From Moricandia arvensis (taxonomy: Eukaryota; Streptophyta; Magnoliopsida; Brassicales; Brassicaceae): DNA of 64,000 nt. The stretch lies in assembly GCA_905132765.1 (NCBI GenBank), contig CAJHQP010001865.1, positions 1 to 64,000 on the forward strand, in the 5' to 3' direction. Position 1 is the first letter of the stretch. Each line of letters opens with the position of its first letter. The position numbers and the translations under genes were made by a program. The notes under the pieces were generated by a model that ran no database searches, was not told the origin of the DNA, and was given only the letters and a program-made list of their open reading frames with translations. Below are positions 12,181-21,989 of this stretch, piece by piece.

Positions 12181-13516
12181 CTCAAATCTATTCCATCTAA
12201 TAAAATAAAAATGCCGCTATGCTGCTCCAAACGTGTTGTACCTTCAGCTAATTTTTGTTGGTGTTTTTTGTACCTTTGGCTCTCCAAGTTTAAGCATGAA
12301 CCTTCTTTGACACTATGGTGGTCGGCCCAATCCACTACAACCGAGACTAAGCAAGTTTCAGCCATCTCTCAACACAACTTGATCCAACCTCCAAGTTAAT
12401 TGTCTAGCATGTTTATTCTAATCAGGAGGTCATGCAAAATGATCCCCATACTAATTCTTGAGTGTTGGGTCGTGCCTAGCCTTTCTTGGGCCAAGTTTGG
12501 TCTGTCCACACTCGCCCACAAGCCATAGGTCATCTTGTGGAGTAAAGAACTCAACCTTGGTAGCTACTTCTTCTGATACCCTTGTTTGGATTGTTGAAGG
12601 TGGTTTATCCAAGCTCATCCTAGACCCTTTATTTGCATGATGCAAGAGGTTCCTTGGCCTTAGATGATGAGGCCACGTTTGTAAGTCTTTGGCTATAACA
12701 TGCAGATCAAACTTGCTCTCTCTTTCCTTGACTTTGTTGTTGATTTGGATCACGCTATCCTCTCTACCTTCAAAATGATTTGACCACAAATCATGTTCTT
12801 CAAGAATGAATGATTTGTGTGACTTCAGCTGCAAGGTTTCTTCTTTTGGACCAACATGTTGTTAAGATCTTTAATTTCACATGTGATTCCTCCTGGTTCA
12901 AATACGAAGTTCTGAAACCTCTTCATAGACCTTAAGTGCTCAATGAAATTTAACTGAACACAAACAAGAGGTTTGATCAGTGAATAATGAGAAAAACTAT
13001 TAATGAATCCACCTAGTTTTATCAAAGTCACTGATGACTTTTTATAAACTATAAGCACCTCATCAAGCTTTTCTTCTTCTTTAGCCTTGGTCAGTCATGG
13101 TTAGGACCACACAAAGCTTCTGGTACGTGCTCCTCTTGATTTAGTTGATTTTCCAAGTTGTCTTCTTGAAAAGAAGTGGACATATCCAATTCTATCTCAG
13201 GTTTCTCCTCAGGCGGCTTTAGATCAGGTGCATCACGTGTTGGCTTTAATGGTCTGATCACCGTTAAAACCTCCTCAAAAGCTGAAGTCATAATACTTCT
13301 TAGGTCTTCTCATCCTTTTTGCTTTTGGGATGAATAGTGCTCTTTCTCAAACTCAACCTAGTTTTGGTTCTTTTTTCCTTCGGCTGCAATATTTCCCTTG
13401 TTCCTGGTTGTTTAGCCTTATCTCCATGTTTTCTATAAGAAAACTTAGATGATTTTTGGATGTTTGATGGAAGTCGTGACCCTTGTTTAAGATCATCAAA
13501 CCCTAAACTTTCAATT
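12181..13516 (-). pseudogene. Interior of the LTR element: broken reading frame(s) of unknown function
   Basis: The minus strand holds several consecutive open pieces, at 13300-13563, 13091-13291, 12825-13058, 12451-12834 and 12147-12365. They read like one former polar, lysine- and glutamate-rich protein now cut by frameshifts. The segment at 12451-12834 contains DLWSNHFEGRED and VIAKDLQTWPHHLRPRN, which look like the unclassified polypeptides left in degenerate Brassicaceae gypsy-type elements. I see no CCHC knuckle, protease or polymerase motif. Confidence 0.45.
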
Positions 13517-13529
13517 GGCTCTGATACCA
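13517..13529 (-). other. tRNA-Met primer binding site of the LTR element
   Basis: The plus strand reads GGCTCTGATACCA, so the minus strand is TGGTATCAGAGCC. This is complementary to the 3' end of plant initiator methionine tRNA. It lies two bases from the LTR edge, as expected. Confidence 0.85.
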
Positions 13530-13531
13530 CT

Positions 13532-14554
13532 TGATACGAACTTTGATAGGATGTCTTGTCCATGAATCACTTGAAGGACATTCGGGAATGGTTCCTTGAG
13601 ATTCAAGGTTCTTGGATAGTGGATGATCTTCACAATAGGGTTCTGAAATACTCTAAGGTTGTTTTGTTGCGACTATCTACGAGTGTAACTTCGTATAGGT
13701 TAATGCTTGTTGGAAATCATGTAAATAGAAGGGTTCCTGGTGATGATAGATGGATATGACCACGTGAATGGACAAGATAGAAGTCTTCAAGAGACAATAT
13801 TAAGCCAAAAGCTTGATGGTTTTATTAAAATATTGCTTGATTACATTATGTGCTCAACTTTGGCTTATATAGAAAAACAGAATACCTTAACTAGAAAATT
13901 TTAATTTTAATCTAAAAAAGAAAACTAAAAATCTATTTCTAATGGGTTTAAGAAACACAAAACCTGTTTCTAATTGGTTTATAAAATACCAAAACGTAAA
14001 CCGAATTGGTTTACACCTAACTAAAAAGCTCTAAAACATAAACTATATAAATCGATCAAGTAAGGTCTAAGGTGGCCTGTCCTTTTTTCTCAAGGGATGA
14101 TATGGGCCTTGCTCGACCATGACACTTCTGAACCCGGTCCAAGTAGCTTCTGATGTCTCCAATCTGCCCCAAGATTCTTCTGGTCGTGTGTAGCTTGTTT
14201 AATGATCCTAACCAAGTTTTGATCACTTGCCTTTCATTGTATTCTCCACTTTCGACCATTTACTCTTGCTTGCTCGTCCATATGATAAGTTGATTTTCTA
14301 ACTCCTTCAAAGTCGTGGTGTAAGATGCTCATGATTGTTTTTGGATCATGTTTTGACCGAACTATGATATTCCTAGTTGGTTCAAGTTGTTCCAAAGTCG
14401 TTTGACAAGCATTTTTCTTCTTTCGGTCCAATACCTCATGATTGAGACTTATCGGTTCTATGAAAGCCTATGAAACCACACATTAAGCAATAACCTAACT
14501 AGTCCACACGTGATCTTCAAATCTTTGATGTTGAGGCTGTTCGAAATCATAGCA
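13532..14554 (-). repeat. LTR, 5' copy relative to the element
   Basis: This is the partner of 11164-12154. It begins TGATACGAAC and ends ATCATAGCA on the plus strand. It keeps the primer binding site immediately inside, which marks it as the 5' LTR of a minus-strand element. Confidence 0.85.
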
Positions 14555-14700
14555 TTTATTATTTGTAATTAATTTGATATTTGATTTAATATTTTTGAAA
14601 ATTGAAATATAAACTTATCATATTTGTTTTTATTTAATAAAACATAAATTAATAAATATTTTTAAAAAAAAAAATGTTCGCATGTGGACAAAACACCTAG
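14555..14700 (+). mobile_element. Helitron-like repeat copy 2, right part with CTAG terminus
   Basis: This continues the repeat interrupted at 11163. It ends GCATGTGGACAAAACACCTAG followed by T at 14701, matching the usual Helitron 3' junction CTAG|T. Confidence 0.5.
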
Positions 14701-14890
14701 TAGTCATTTAAGAAAAAAACAAAATTAATATGAAAGTGAATAACCAAGTCATAGGATATGCGTATCCTTATATCCAGACAGATCTTTAATTCTCTTAGCT
14801 GATTTGAATCAAAACCGTCTCGTGTCTGCAAATTACTCGACAATGGATTAGGACTAAAGGAACAAGTCTGGACCCTCCTACGCTCGCCCT
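14701..14890 (+). promoter_or_regulatory. Upstream region of the UBA gene
   Basis: Only about 190 bp separate the Helitron-like end from the start codon at 14891. This stretch must hold the 5' UTR and core promoter unless transcription begins inside the transposon. I see no clear TATA box. Confidence 0.4.
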
Positions 14891-15929
14891 ATGTATGGAT
14901 ACCCAAAGATCGGCCAGCAATTTTTCCCTCGGCCGGAGAGAAATCAATCGTTTCAAGACAACTCTTCTTCTTGTTCTTCATGTAAGTCTCGAATTAGTGA
15001 ATTTTGATTTGGAGTTAAGGTTTTGTGTGAATCTGATTCTCGCTCTTGTGGGGGGGGGGGGGGGGTAGCTGGATTAGGAGTCAAGGTGACTCTGAAGCCT
15101 GAGTTTCGTATTACTCCACCCGTGAGTGCTTATTTTTAGTACCCTTCCCTTGATATCAATGTCTCAATCTTAACTGATTTGCAATGTTTCAGCCTCAGTT
15201 GTTGCCTCGAGCTAGAGACATTCCTAGGAGCGGTTTTCAATTCGATTTTGGTCTGGAGAGGACTGTCCTTGCGGAGGCTGAGAAAGACAACCCGGACTGG
15301 ACTAAGTTTGTGTCCGAGAATCCTTCTCCGGCTAAGTTTCCAGAACCCCCAGTACCTTCAATGGTAAGGCTCCGAGTTAGGCCGAGAGGTTATTGATTGT
15401 GGGTTCTTGGAAGAAACCAAGTATGGATCATCCATCCTATATGCACGTTATTTTGTTTTGTGTGGGTCAACACTAGATTGGTGCATTGTGCATCCTTTTG
15501 ATTTTGATTTTGATTTTGATTATCATTTTTTTAATGCCAGGGTGTTGATCCTCTAGTGATGAAGTATGCTGCGTCTGAGCTCAATCGAGAAGCAGTCAAC
15601 ATTGCAGTTGCTAACTATGGTGATAATCCCACCAAGGTTCGTTTCTTCTTTCCATCCATGCACATTCTATTCATATATTACAGTTTTTCAGATACATGTT
15701 TGAATCATTTGCATCCATCATTGCTTAGTATTCACCAAAGGGGAGAATCTAATTACGCTCGTGATTTTTATTTATTTTTAATTATGCATTTCAGGTACAG
15801 GAATTTGCAAATGGGTTCACAGCGATTCGGGAGATGGGGTTTCCAACAAACGCCGTTGCAGAAGCTCTCTTCATCTTTGACAATGACACTGACAAAGCTT
15901 TGTCACATTTGCTCCATGCTTCTTCTTGA
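14891..15929 (+). CDS. UBA-domain protein, 181 aa, five exons
   Basis: Exons are 14891-14981, 15069-15121, 15193-15363, 15541-15636 and 15795-15929, and joining them gives one open frame of 181 residues with GT-AG junctions. The C-terminal part (about residues 140-180) is a ubiquitin-associated fold with the hallmark MGF at 151-153 and a second helix ending in KALSHLLH, so it should bind ubiquitin. The N-terminal 100 residues are proline-rich with PQLLPRARDIPRSGF and resemble no catalytic domain. From memory this matches Arabidopsis At5g53330, annotated as a UBA/EF1B-like protein of unknown detailed role. The neighbouring genes follow the same order. One oddity is that intron 1 has a run of 16 G (15050-15065) directly before its TAG acceptor, which could weaken splicing. 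The start is the first in-frame ATG. Confidence 0.85.
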
Positions 15930-16285
15930 ACTTACTCTCCAATATTCTTCAGTAAACATCAAATTTGATAAACTCTAACCAAGTAAGATTGACCAAGTAT
16001 AGAAATTTGGGTTTTTTTTTTTTTACTTTTGTAAATGGATTGACCTAAGTGAAATCTCTCTCTCTCACCGCTTCTACTTAAAAGCAACTGATAACTCTAG
16101 AGATGTTTAATGCAGTAATGACACATGAAACAAACCCACAAAGGGTATAAGATTGTTATAATATGGTAAATTTTAAGATACATAGGAGAAGGAATTGTGT
16201 AACTGGTCTTTTTCGGACAAAATGTTGTGTTTCTCTATAAACAGCAAAGCCTCACACTTGAATGCCTTTGTAAACTTTGGTCCTA

Positions 16286-18615
16286 CTACACTCCTGCGCA
16301 TATAGCTTCTGAAACGTATGGAAGAATGTGCGTCAAACAATATGCATCCAACATCTTCACATTGAAAAATATTAAAGTAAATGTTTCAGTAGAAGATGTT
16401 ACCTGAGGACCAAGCGGAACAGCAAAACTTTCCTTCATCTACGTGCTTTACATCAAGTCCCACGAACCATGAGCCCGTGCTGACGTCATCATGTGCATAC
16501 GAATGCAGTATCTCTCTGTCATCAGACAAACACACAAACTCGTTTCAGCTTTAGTTTCTCTGTTAAAAGATTATGCGCCGCTGGGTGTAGTAGTTGAGAG
16601 TCAGAAACTAACCTATTGATCGATACAAAACTAGCCAATGCATGTGTTATAACGTACATCTCTCCATAAGCATGCCGGAAGTATCTGTGAGATACATATT
16701 ACAAGTACATGTCATTCTTTGCCACCTAGAAGAAATGAATCTGATTGTTTAACTTACGCTTTCTTGTCACCGAACTTCCACCATTCTGGTTCATACCATT
16801 TATGGTTCCTGCCAGCAGAAACCAAACTTTAAGTTAAAGACGTAAAAAGTTTTAAGATCCTTTTTGGTCCTAGCGGTGTTGGGTTTTTAGGCTCAAACTC
16901 ACGGTTCTGAAAAAACTTCGCCTGATTTCATGCAACCAATGTAAGCTCGTGGGTTCTCCACATGTGCTGCAAGTGTACTTCCGAGAGCATCTGCATTGGA
17001 TCAATTACATTTATAGCCATTGTAATGTCAGCAAATGTTTACAGAAGAAGGGATTGAAAGACTTTTAAAGAAGCAAGAAAAAATTCGTTAGAACATCAAA
17101 CACTGTATCTCACAGCCTATATATACTATATAATTCAACTACGATAATTGTATAGGAAGCTTAATAAGAGTGAAAATCACAATCAACTACATTATCTATA
17201 TTTACAATCAAACGCTTCAGCTGTTAACACACTCTTTTCCTACTAACTTACCAATATTGACGTAGATATTGTCAATGGCCTTTGCATAAAACTGTGCATC
17301 CCACCTCTCTGCCGCATAGGCAAAGAACAGCTTCACTTTCTTAGAAGCTTCCTCAGGTGCCTCAACCACATCATCCTGAAAATATTAATTGGGCAAGCTT
17401 CTCAGACTAACGAATGGCCAGAGGTAATAATCTTAAAAGAGTTCTAAACCACATACAAGAATAATGATATCATCGGTTTGACTGTTTTCAGCGTCAATGC
17501 TCTTATCCATACTGTCCCCTTTATTTGCACTACACAGCACAACAATAACGTGTAAAAAATCAAGATTTAAGTACCCTCTTATAATCATTACAGGCACAGA
17601 TACATGAGAGAGTGGTAAACCGAATCCAAACCTTCTTCCAATAACAAATCGTGCAATCACACCCTTCTCAGTTTCAATATTTTTTAATGATGCACCTACA
17701 ACATAAGAAGTCTTATTAAGCTCTCAATGAAAAAGAAGTTCTTTCACCAAGAAGAAGAACATACAAACTAAAGCCAGATCTCGTACAAAATCTCATCAGA
17801 CCACTACAGAAAATGCAGACAGTGATCATACTAAAACATGGATAAGGAGACACTAGTACCTGTGCCCATCCATGCTTGCCGGACAGCGTCTCTTTTCTTC
17901 TTGTTACCCAAAGATGTCATGATACCGATCACCACTAGTGGTCTTTTCTTGGTTTCGGTATCATCAGTATGTCTTGGACTTTTTGAAACAAAGCCTTCTT
18001 GCCTGGCAGCACTTAGTTGGATCTCAAGAGCTGCTAGTGTCTTCTTCTGTTCCCTAGAAAGAAAACTCTACCTTCTACAGTGCATGTACACTAAACCAAA
18101 AAAAAAAAAACTCAAAAGGAAAGCAAACTATCTTCTACAAAGGAAAGCACAATCCTTCTTTACCTGCAAGCTATGATCTTTAAAGTATCATCCACTGAAA
18201 TGGCAGATTTGCCCTGAAAGAGCTCACAAAAAGAACACTATAAGCAGTATTCGAGTAGATTACAAGAAAATGTCAAAACAAGTTGAATCCCTTTGAGACA
18301 TTCTAGTACATTGACAAGCATGAAACAGAGATCCGAGTAGAGTACTACTGACCTGTCCGGTTACTCTGTCGAGCTCCTTGATGAGATGAACCCTAGTTTG
18401 TGATTCTTGCCATAAACTATGCCAAAGACAGAGAGCAGATTACTAAGAGTCACACAAGCATTTGTACACCCGATTGATAAAAAAAAAAAAGGAGACTAAT
18501 AGGAACTAACTAACCGGCCTGCGACATAGAAGGAAGCGAAAGTAGCCAACATAGAGATCAAAAGCGATGATACTCTCGAGCTCGATAATCTCACACTCGA
18601 CCCTTTTCTCGCCAT
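16286..18615 (-). CDS. HPGT1: HPGT1-like hydroxyproline O-galactosyltransferase, 338 aa
   Basis: Twelve exons give a continuous 338-residue frame: 18515-18615, 18353-18416, 18164-18213, 17860-18053, 17632-17695, 17457-17529, 17252-17375, 16903-16990, 16758-16808, 16613-16684, 16403-16515 and 16286-16308. The protein starts MARKGSS, has one hydrophobic segment at about residues 17-33 (type II Golgi anchor) and a GT31 galactosyltransferase domain with RDAVRQAWMGTG, RFVIGR, ENPRAYIGCMKSG, YFRHAYGEMYVI and DDVSTGSWFVGLDVKH. HPGT enzymes transfer the first galactose to hydroxyproline of arabinogalactan proteins in the Golgi. Where GT31 enzymes usually show a DDD metal-binding triad, this copy reads I216-D217-N218. 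Length and position fit Arabidopsis At5g53340. The UBA gene ends 357 bp from this gene's stop codon, so the two converge. Confidence 0.92.
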
Positions 18616-19320
18616 TTTTTTATTCACCCCCAAGTGCAAGCGAAACAAGATCCAAAATCAGATCTCAGTGCAGTCAAATTCAGCACGACGCAATCTTCAC
18701 TAATCAACTGGAGAGTGTATTTCTCTGGATCTGCCCAAAAGAGAAGAGAAACGGCAAGGTCCGCCTATGGGTTATTGATCTTCCGATCAAAGCAATGGCG
18801 TTGGGAAGGAAGAGATTTATGATACTGTTTGATCTGATCAGATCCGTTATTGGCCAGTGATTCGGTGTTAATTACTTTTTTAGTTTCAATCACCCAACCC
18901 AAACCTAAAACTCTGATTAAAGGGTGGGGGGGGTGGGGGATCTATACAAATTTAAATCATTATGATTCCTGGATATGCATGACTCACCATTTCTATATTT
19001 TCCCTCAAAATTTAGTATATAAAATGTTTAATTATCTGGTATCTTTGTGTGTATGTGTTTTTTTTTCTTTTTTGTTAAGATCTTCTGTATATGTGTAAAC
19101 GCTCGATTCATAAAAACTAGAGACCCAAAAAAAAACTTGTTCACATCCAACACTATCCACACACCCCAAAAAAGCGATTGGTTCAAGGAGACATAAACCA
19201 ATATGTTTAGAATTGTATAGAATAGTTCATGTTATTTATTATCATTATCAAAGTTTGGTATGACTAGGAAACTAAAACATCATTATCTGAATATAACTTG
19301 AGTTATTTTAATATTCCCTT
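18616..19320. other. HPGT1 upstream region and intergenic spacer
   Basis: This holds the 5' flank of the minus-strand HPGT1 gene. A G-rich block AGGGTGGGGGGGGTGGGGG lies at 18920-18939, about 310 bp upstream of the start codon. Short open frames here lack homology and look incidental. The remainder up to the Copia remnant is AT-rich. Confidence 0.5.
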
Positions 19321-19335
19321 TTAAACTGGAAGTAA

Positions 19336-20990
19336 GAGGTTTCAAACACCCAACTTGTACAGTAAATCATCAAATAAAGGTTTTGGTAAAGCTCTGGTAA
19401 GCATATCTGCTAGTTTATTTTTCGAAAAGACATGTTTAGTGGTAATAAATTTGGACTGGACTACATTGTGGACTTGATGACAATTTTTCTCAATATGTTT
19501 TGTGTATTCATGAAAAACTGGTTGAGCAGCAATATGAAAAGTTGATTTACTACCACAACAGAGTTTCACTAGATAAGGATGAGAAATGCCAAATGACTCG
19601 AGAAGCCCTTTCATCCATTTAAGATCCTTGAGTGCAACAGATATCGCACGATGCTCAACTTCAGTCGACGAAAGAGAGACTGTATCATGTTTCTTGGTTT
19701 TTCATGTGACCGGAGAGTCATCCATGAAAGTAATGTACGCGCTTAGAGAATGTCTAGTGATGGGGCAAGTAGACCATTCAGAATCACAGTACACACTTAG
19801 TGATGATTAGCATCAGCTTTTGGAAATATTTTTTGAACATGATTTCCCTTGAGATATCAGACCACACCTAAAGCTGCTCCACAATGAGCTATGTGTGGTT
19901 TCTCCATGAATTGGGATAATATGTGGACAATAAATCCAACGTCAGGTTGTCTATGCAGATAAATCAACCTCTCCACTACATTCATGTATTGTTGTGCATT
20001 AGCTAAAAGAGTTTCGACTAGAGCAAGTTTGTGGTTTAATTCCACGGGAACCAAAGAAGGTTTGGCACCAAGGAGACCAGCTTCTGAAGTAATGTTAAGT
20101 TCATACTTCTGTTGAAAAATATATTATCCTGATTGATTCCTAGCCTCCTTAAGATCCAAAAATATATTTTAATGTGCCTAAATCATTCATTCAAAAACAC
20201 TGATGGAGGTAGTCTTTCAATTCTTGTAACGTAACGTAGAATCATTACATGCAATCAAAAAGTCATCATCATACACTAGAATATGTAGACATCTGTAACC
20301 TTGAATTTTAGAGAAAGAGGAATGGTTAGCATAGTCATGAGAGAATCCAAAATCTTGTAGAGCTTTGGTGAGCTTGGAATACCAGCAGCGGGTGCTTGTC
20401 GTAGACCATACAAAAACTTCTTTAAATGACAAAATTTGGTAGGATCTGAGCAAGTAAAATCTTGTGGTAGCTTCATATATATTTCTTATTCAAGATCCCC
20501 ATGTAAGAAGGCAGATGGATAAACCAATACTTAACTACAACAATTTTGAGAATAAACCGTATTTTTGATAGTTCGACGACCAGCGCAAACGTGTCAGTGA
20601 AATCTTCACCCTCTTTTTGGTTATCACCAAGCACAACATGACGAAATTTGCGTCGTTCTAAGGTGCCATCCACATGATATTTATTGAAATATATCCATTT
20701 GTTTCCATGAGGAGGAAGAGTAGTACTATCACATGTATTGGTGATATCGAAAGCATCAACCTCCTTGTGCATGGCGTCACCCGCACATACCTTTAGTTTT
20801 GCTACCTCACGATAGCTCTTAGGCGCATCATAATTAATGAGTGCAGTCATAAAGGCTTGATGTTTGGCTGGAAAATTTTTGTCAGTAACATAACTAGAGA
20901 TAGAATATCGGGTAATACCTGAGACCGTTTGTGGAGGACCAAAAACACCAAGTTATCGATGAGAAGCGTTGTAACCAAAAATAAGACAAC
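19336..20990 (-). mobile_element. Ty1/Copia retrotransposon remnant (reverse transcriptase and RNase H)
   Basis: On the minus strand, upstream to downstream, broken frames show the Copia reverse transcriptase with NKWIYFNKYHVDGTLERRK near 20660, the LYGLRQAP box near 20400, an YDDDF box near 20265 (YVDD expected) and VERLIYLHRQPDVGF near 19960. RNase H then ends with TKHVFSKNKLADMLTRALP near 19385. Frameshifts and stops occur throughout. Gag, protease and integrase are absent and I could not find flanking LTRs, so this is a dead 3' fragment of a pol gene. Confidence 0.9.
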
Positions 20991-21161
20991 TTTAATAATT
21001 CTACACCTAACAATTAAAACTCGTCACAAAATAAAGAGAGAAAAAATAAACATTAAACAGATTTGTTTGATAGTTTAAAAAAAAAACAAACGAAATCCTA
21101 TATGAATTCCGATCTTAATATTAATTGTCTTTTTACAATAATTATTTTTTGTCATATCCCT

Positions 21162-21385
21162 GATATGAGGATGATTAGTTGGAATGTAAATGTAGAAATG
21201 TAGCTATAGGATTTAGTCTTTAGTTTTTATTGTTGTAGCTATATGTTATTTTATTGTAGAAAGATACTACGATTTCTAAAGCAATTTAACAGTTGCTTTA
21301 GAACAAAAAATAAAACATGAATAAACAAAAAAAAGTTGTAGCTAATGTAGCAACATTTTAAATTTTAAAAAAAGTTACATCATGA
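21162..21385 (+). repeat. Dispersed ~0.22 kb repeat, copy 2
   Basis: This is the same family as 7072-7280, with the segments in the same order. It lies in a gene-free AT-rich spacer (about 21000-21990) where I see nothing else. Confidence 0.55.
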
Positions 21386-21989
21386 TTGGTTAGGATTGGT
21401 TACGATCTAAAATTATCATTTTTGTTCAAATCTAAAATTTTCTAAAATTTAAAATAGCCTAGTATATGTAACATATAAATGTAAAACTTATGATCAAATA
21501 TCAAAAATATATATTAAATTTAGTATTTATAATATTTGTTTAAAATTTTTAATATTTATTTTAATATTTTTTTGTGATCATTAAGTTTTTAGATACTTAT
21601 TCAGGACTGAATTTAGATTTAATAATTTATTTTTTGGGTTTTTTTTTAAATTTTAGATACCCATTGAAATTTAGTTTCGGTCCAGATTAAACCCAAATCC
21701 AAAATGCTATTCTTTCCATTTCATTGTATATGATAAAATGTTTTCAGAAAGTTTTTGATCTTTCAAATTGTAAGATGTAGACATTTCTATGTGAACTCTA
21801 AATGTATTAAAAATTATTAATCCAATGATATTCTTCAATATTGTTTATAATCGGTTGAATTAATCTTAATTTAACAATTTTAATTCTGTTTTTTTAGAAA
21901 AATACACTTCTTAGTTTAGGTGTCTTTTTGTTATAATATCATATATTATGCAATAAAGGGAGTATAAAAATAAACTAATTCAAATATTT

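Larger units (their letters stand above)
11164..14554 (-). mobile_element. Non-autonomous LTR retrotransposon, minus strand
   Basis: Two related long terminal repeats (11164-12154 and 13532-14554, about 1.0 kb each) begin TGATACG and end in CA on the plus strand, and enclose a 1.4 kb interior. Orientation comes from the primer binding site TGGTATCAGAGCC (initiator Met tRNA complement), read on the minus strand two bases inside the right-hand LTR. A purine-rich tract AAAGGAGGAGAGAA next to the left-hand LTR agrees. The interior lacks protease, integrase, reverse transcriptase and RNase H, so movement would need enzymes from another element. The LTRs differ by many substitutions and indels, and flanking bases GTTGT and TTTAT do not match as a target duplication, so the insertion is not recent. 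Confidence 0.85.

Noticed and set aside
18567..18860. Plus-strand open frame of 97 codons near the HPGT1 start
   Set aside because: It overlaps the HPGT1 first exon and 5' UTR on the opposite strand and shows no domain.
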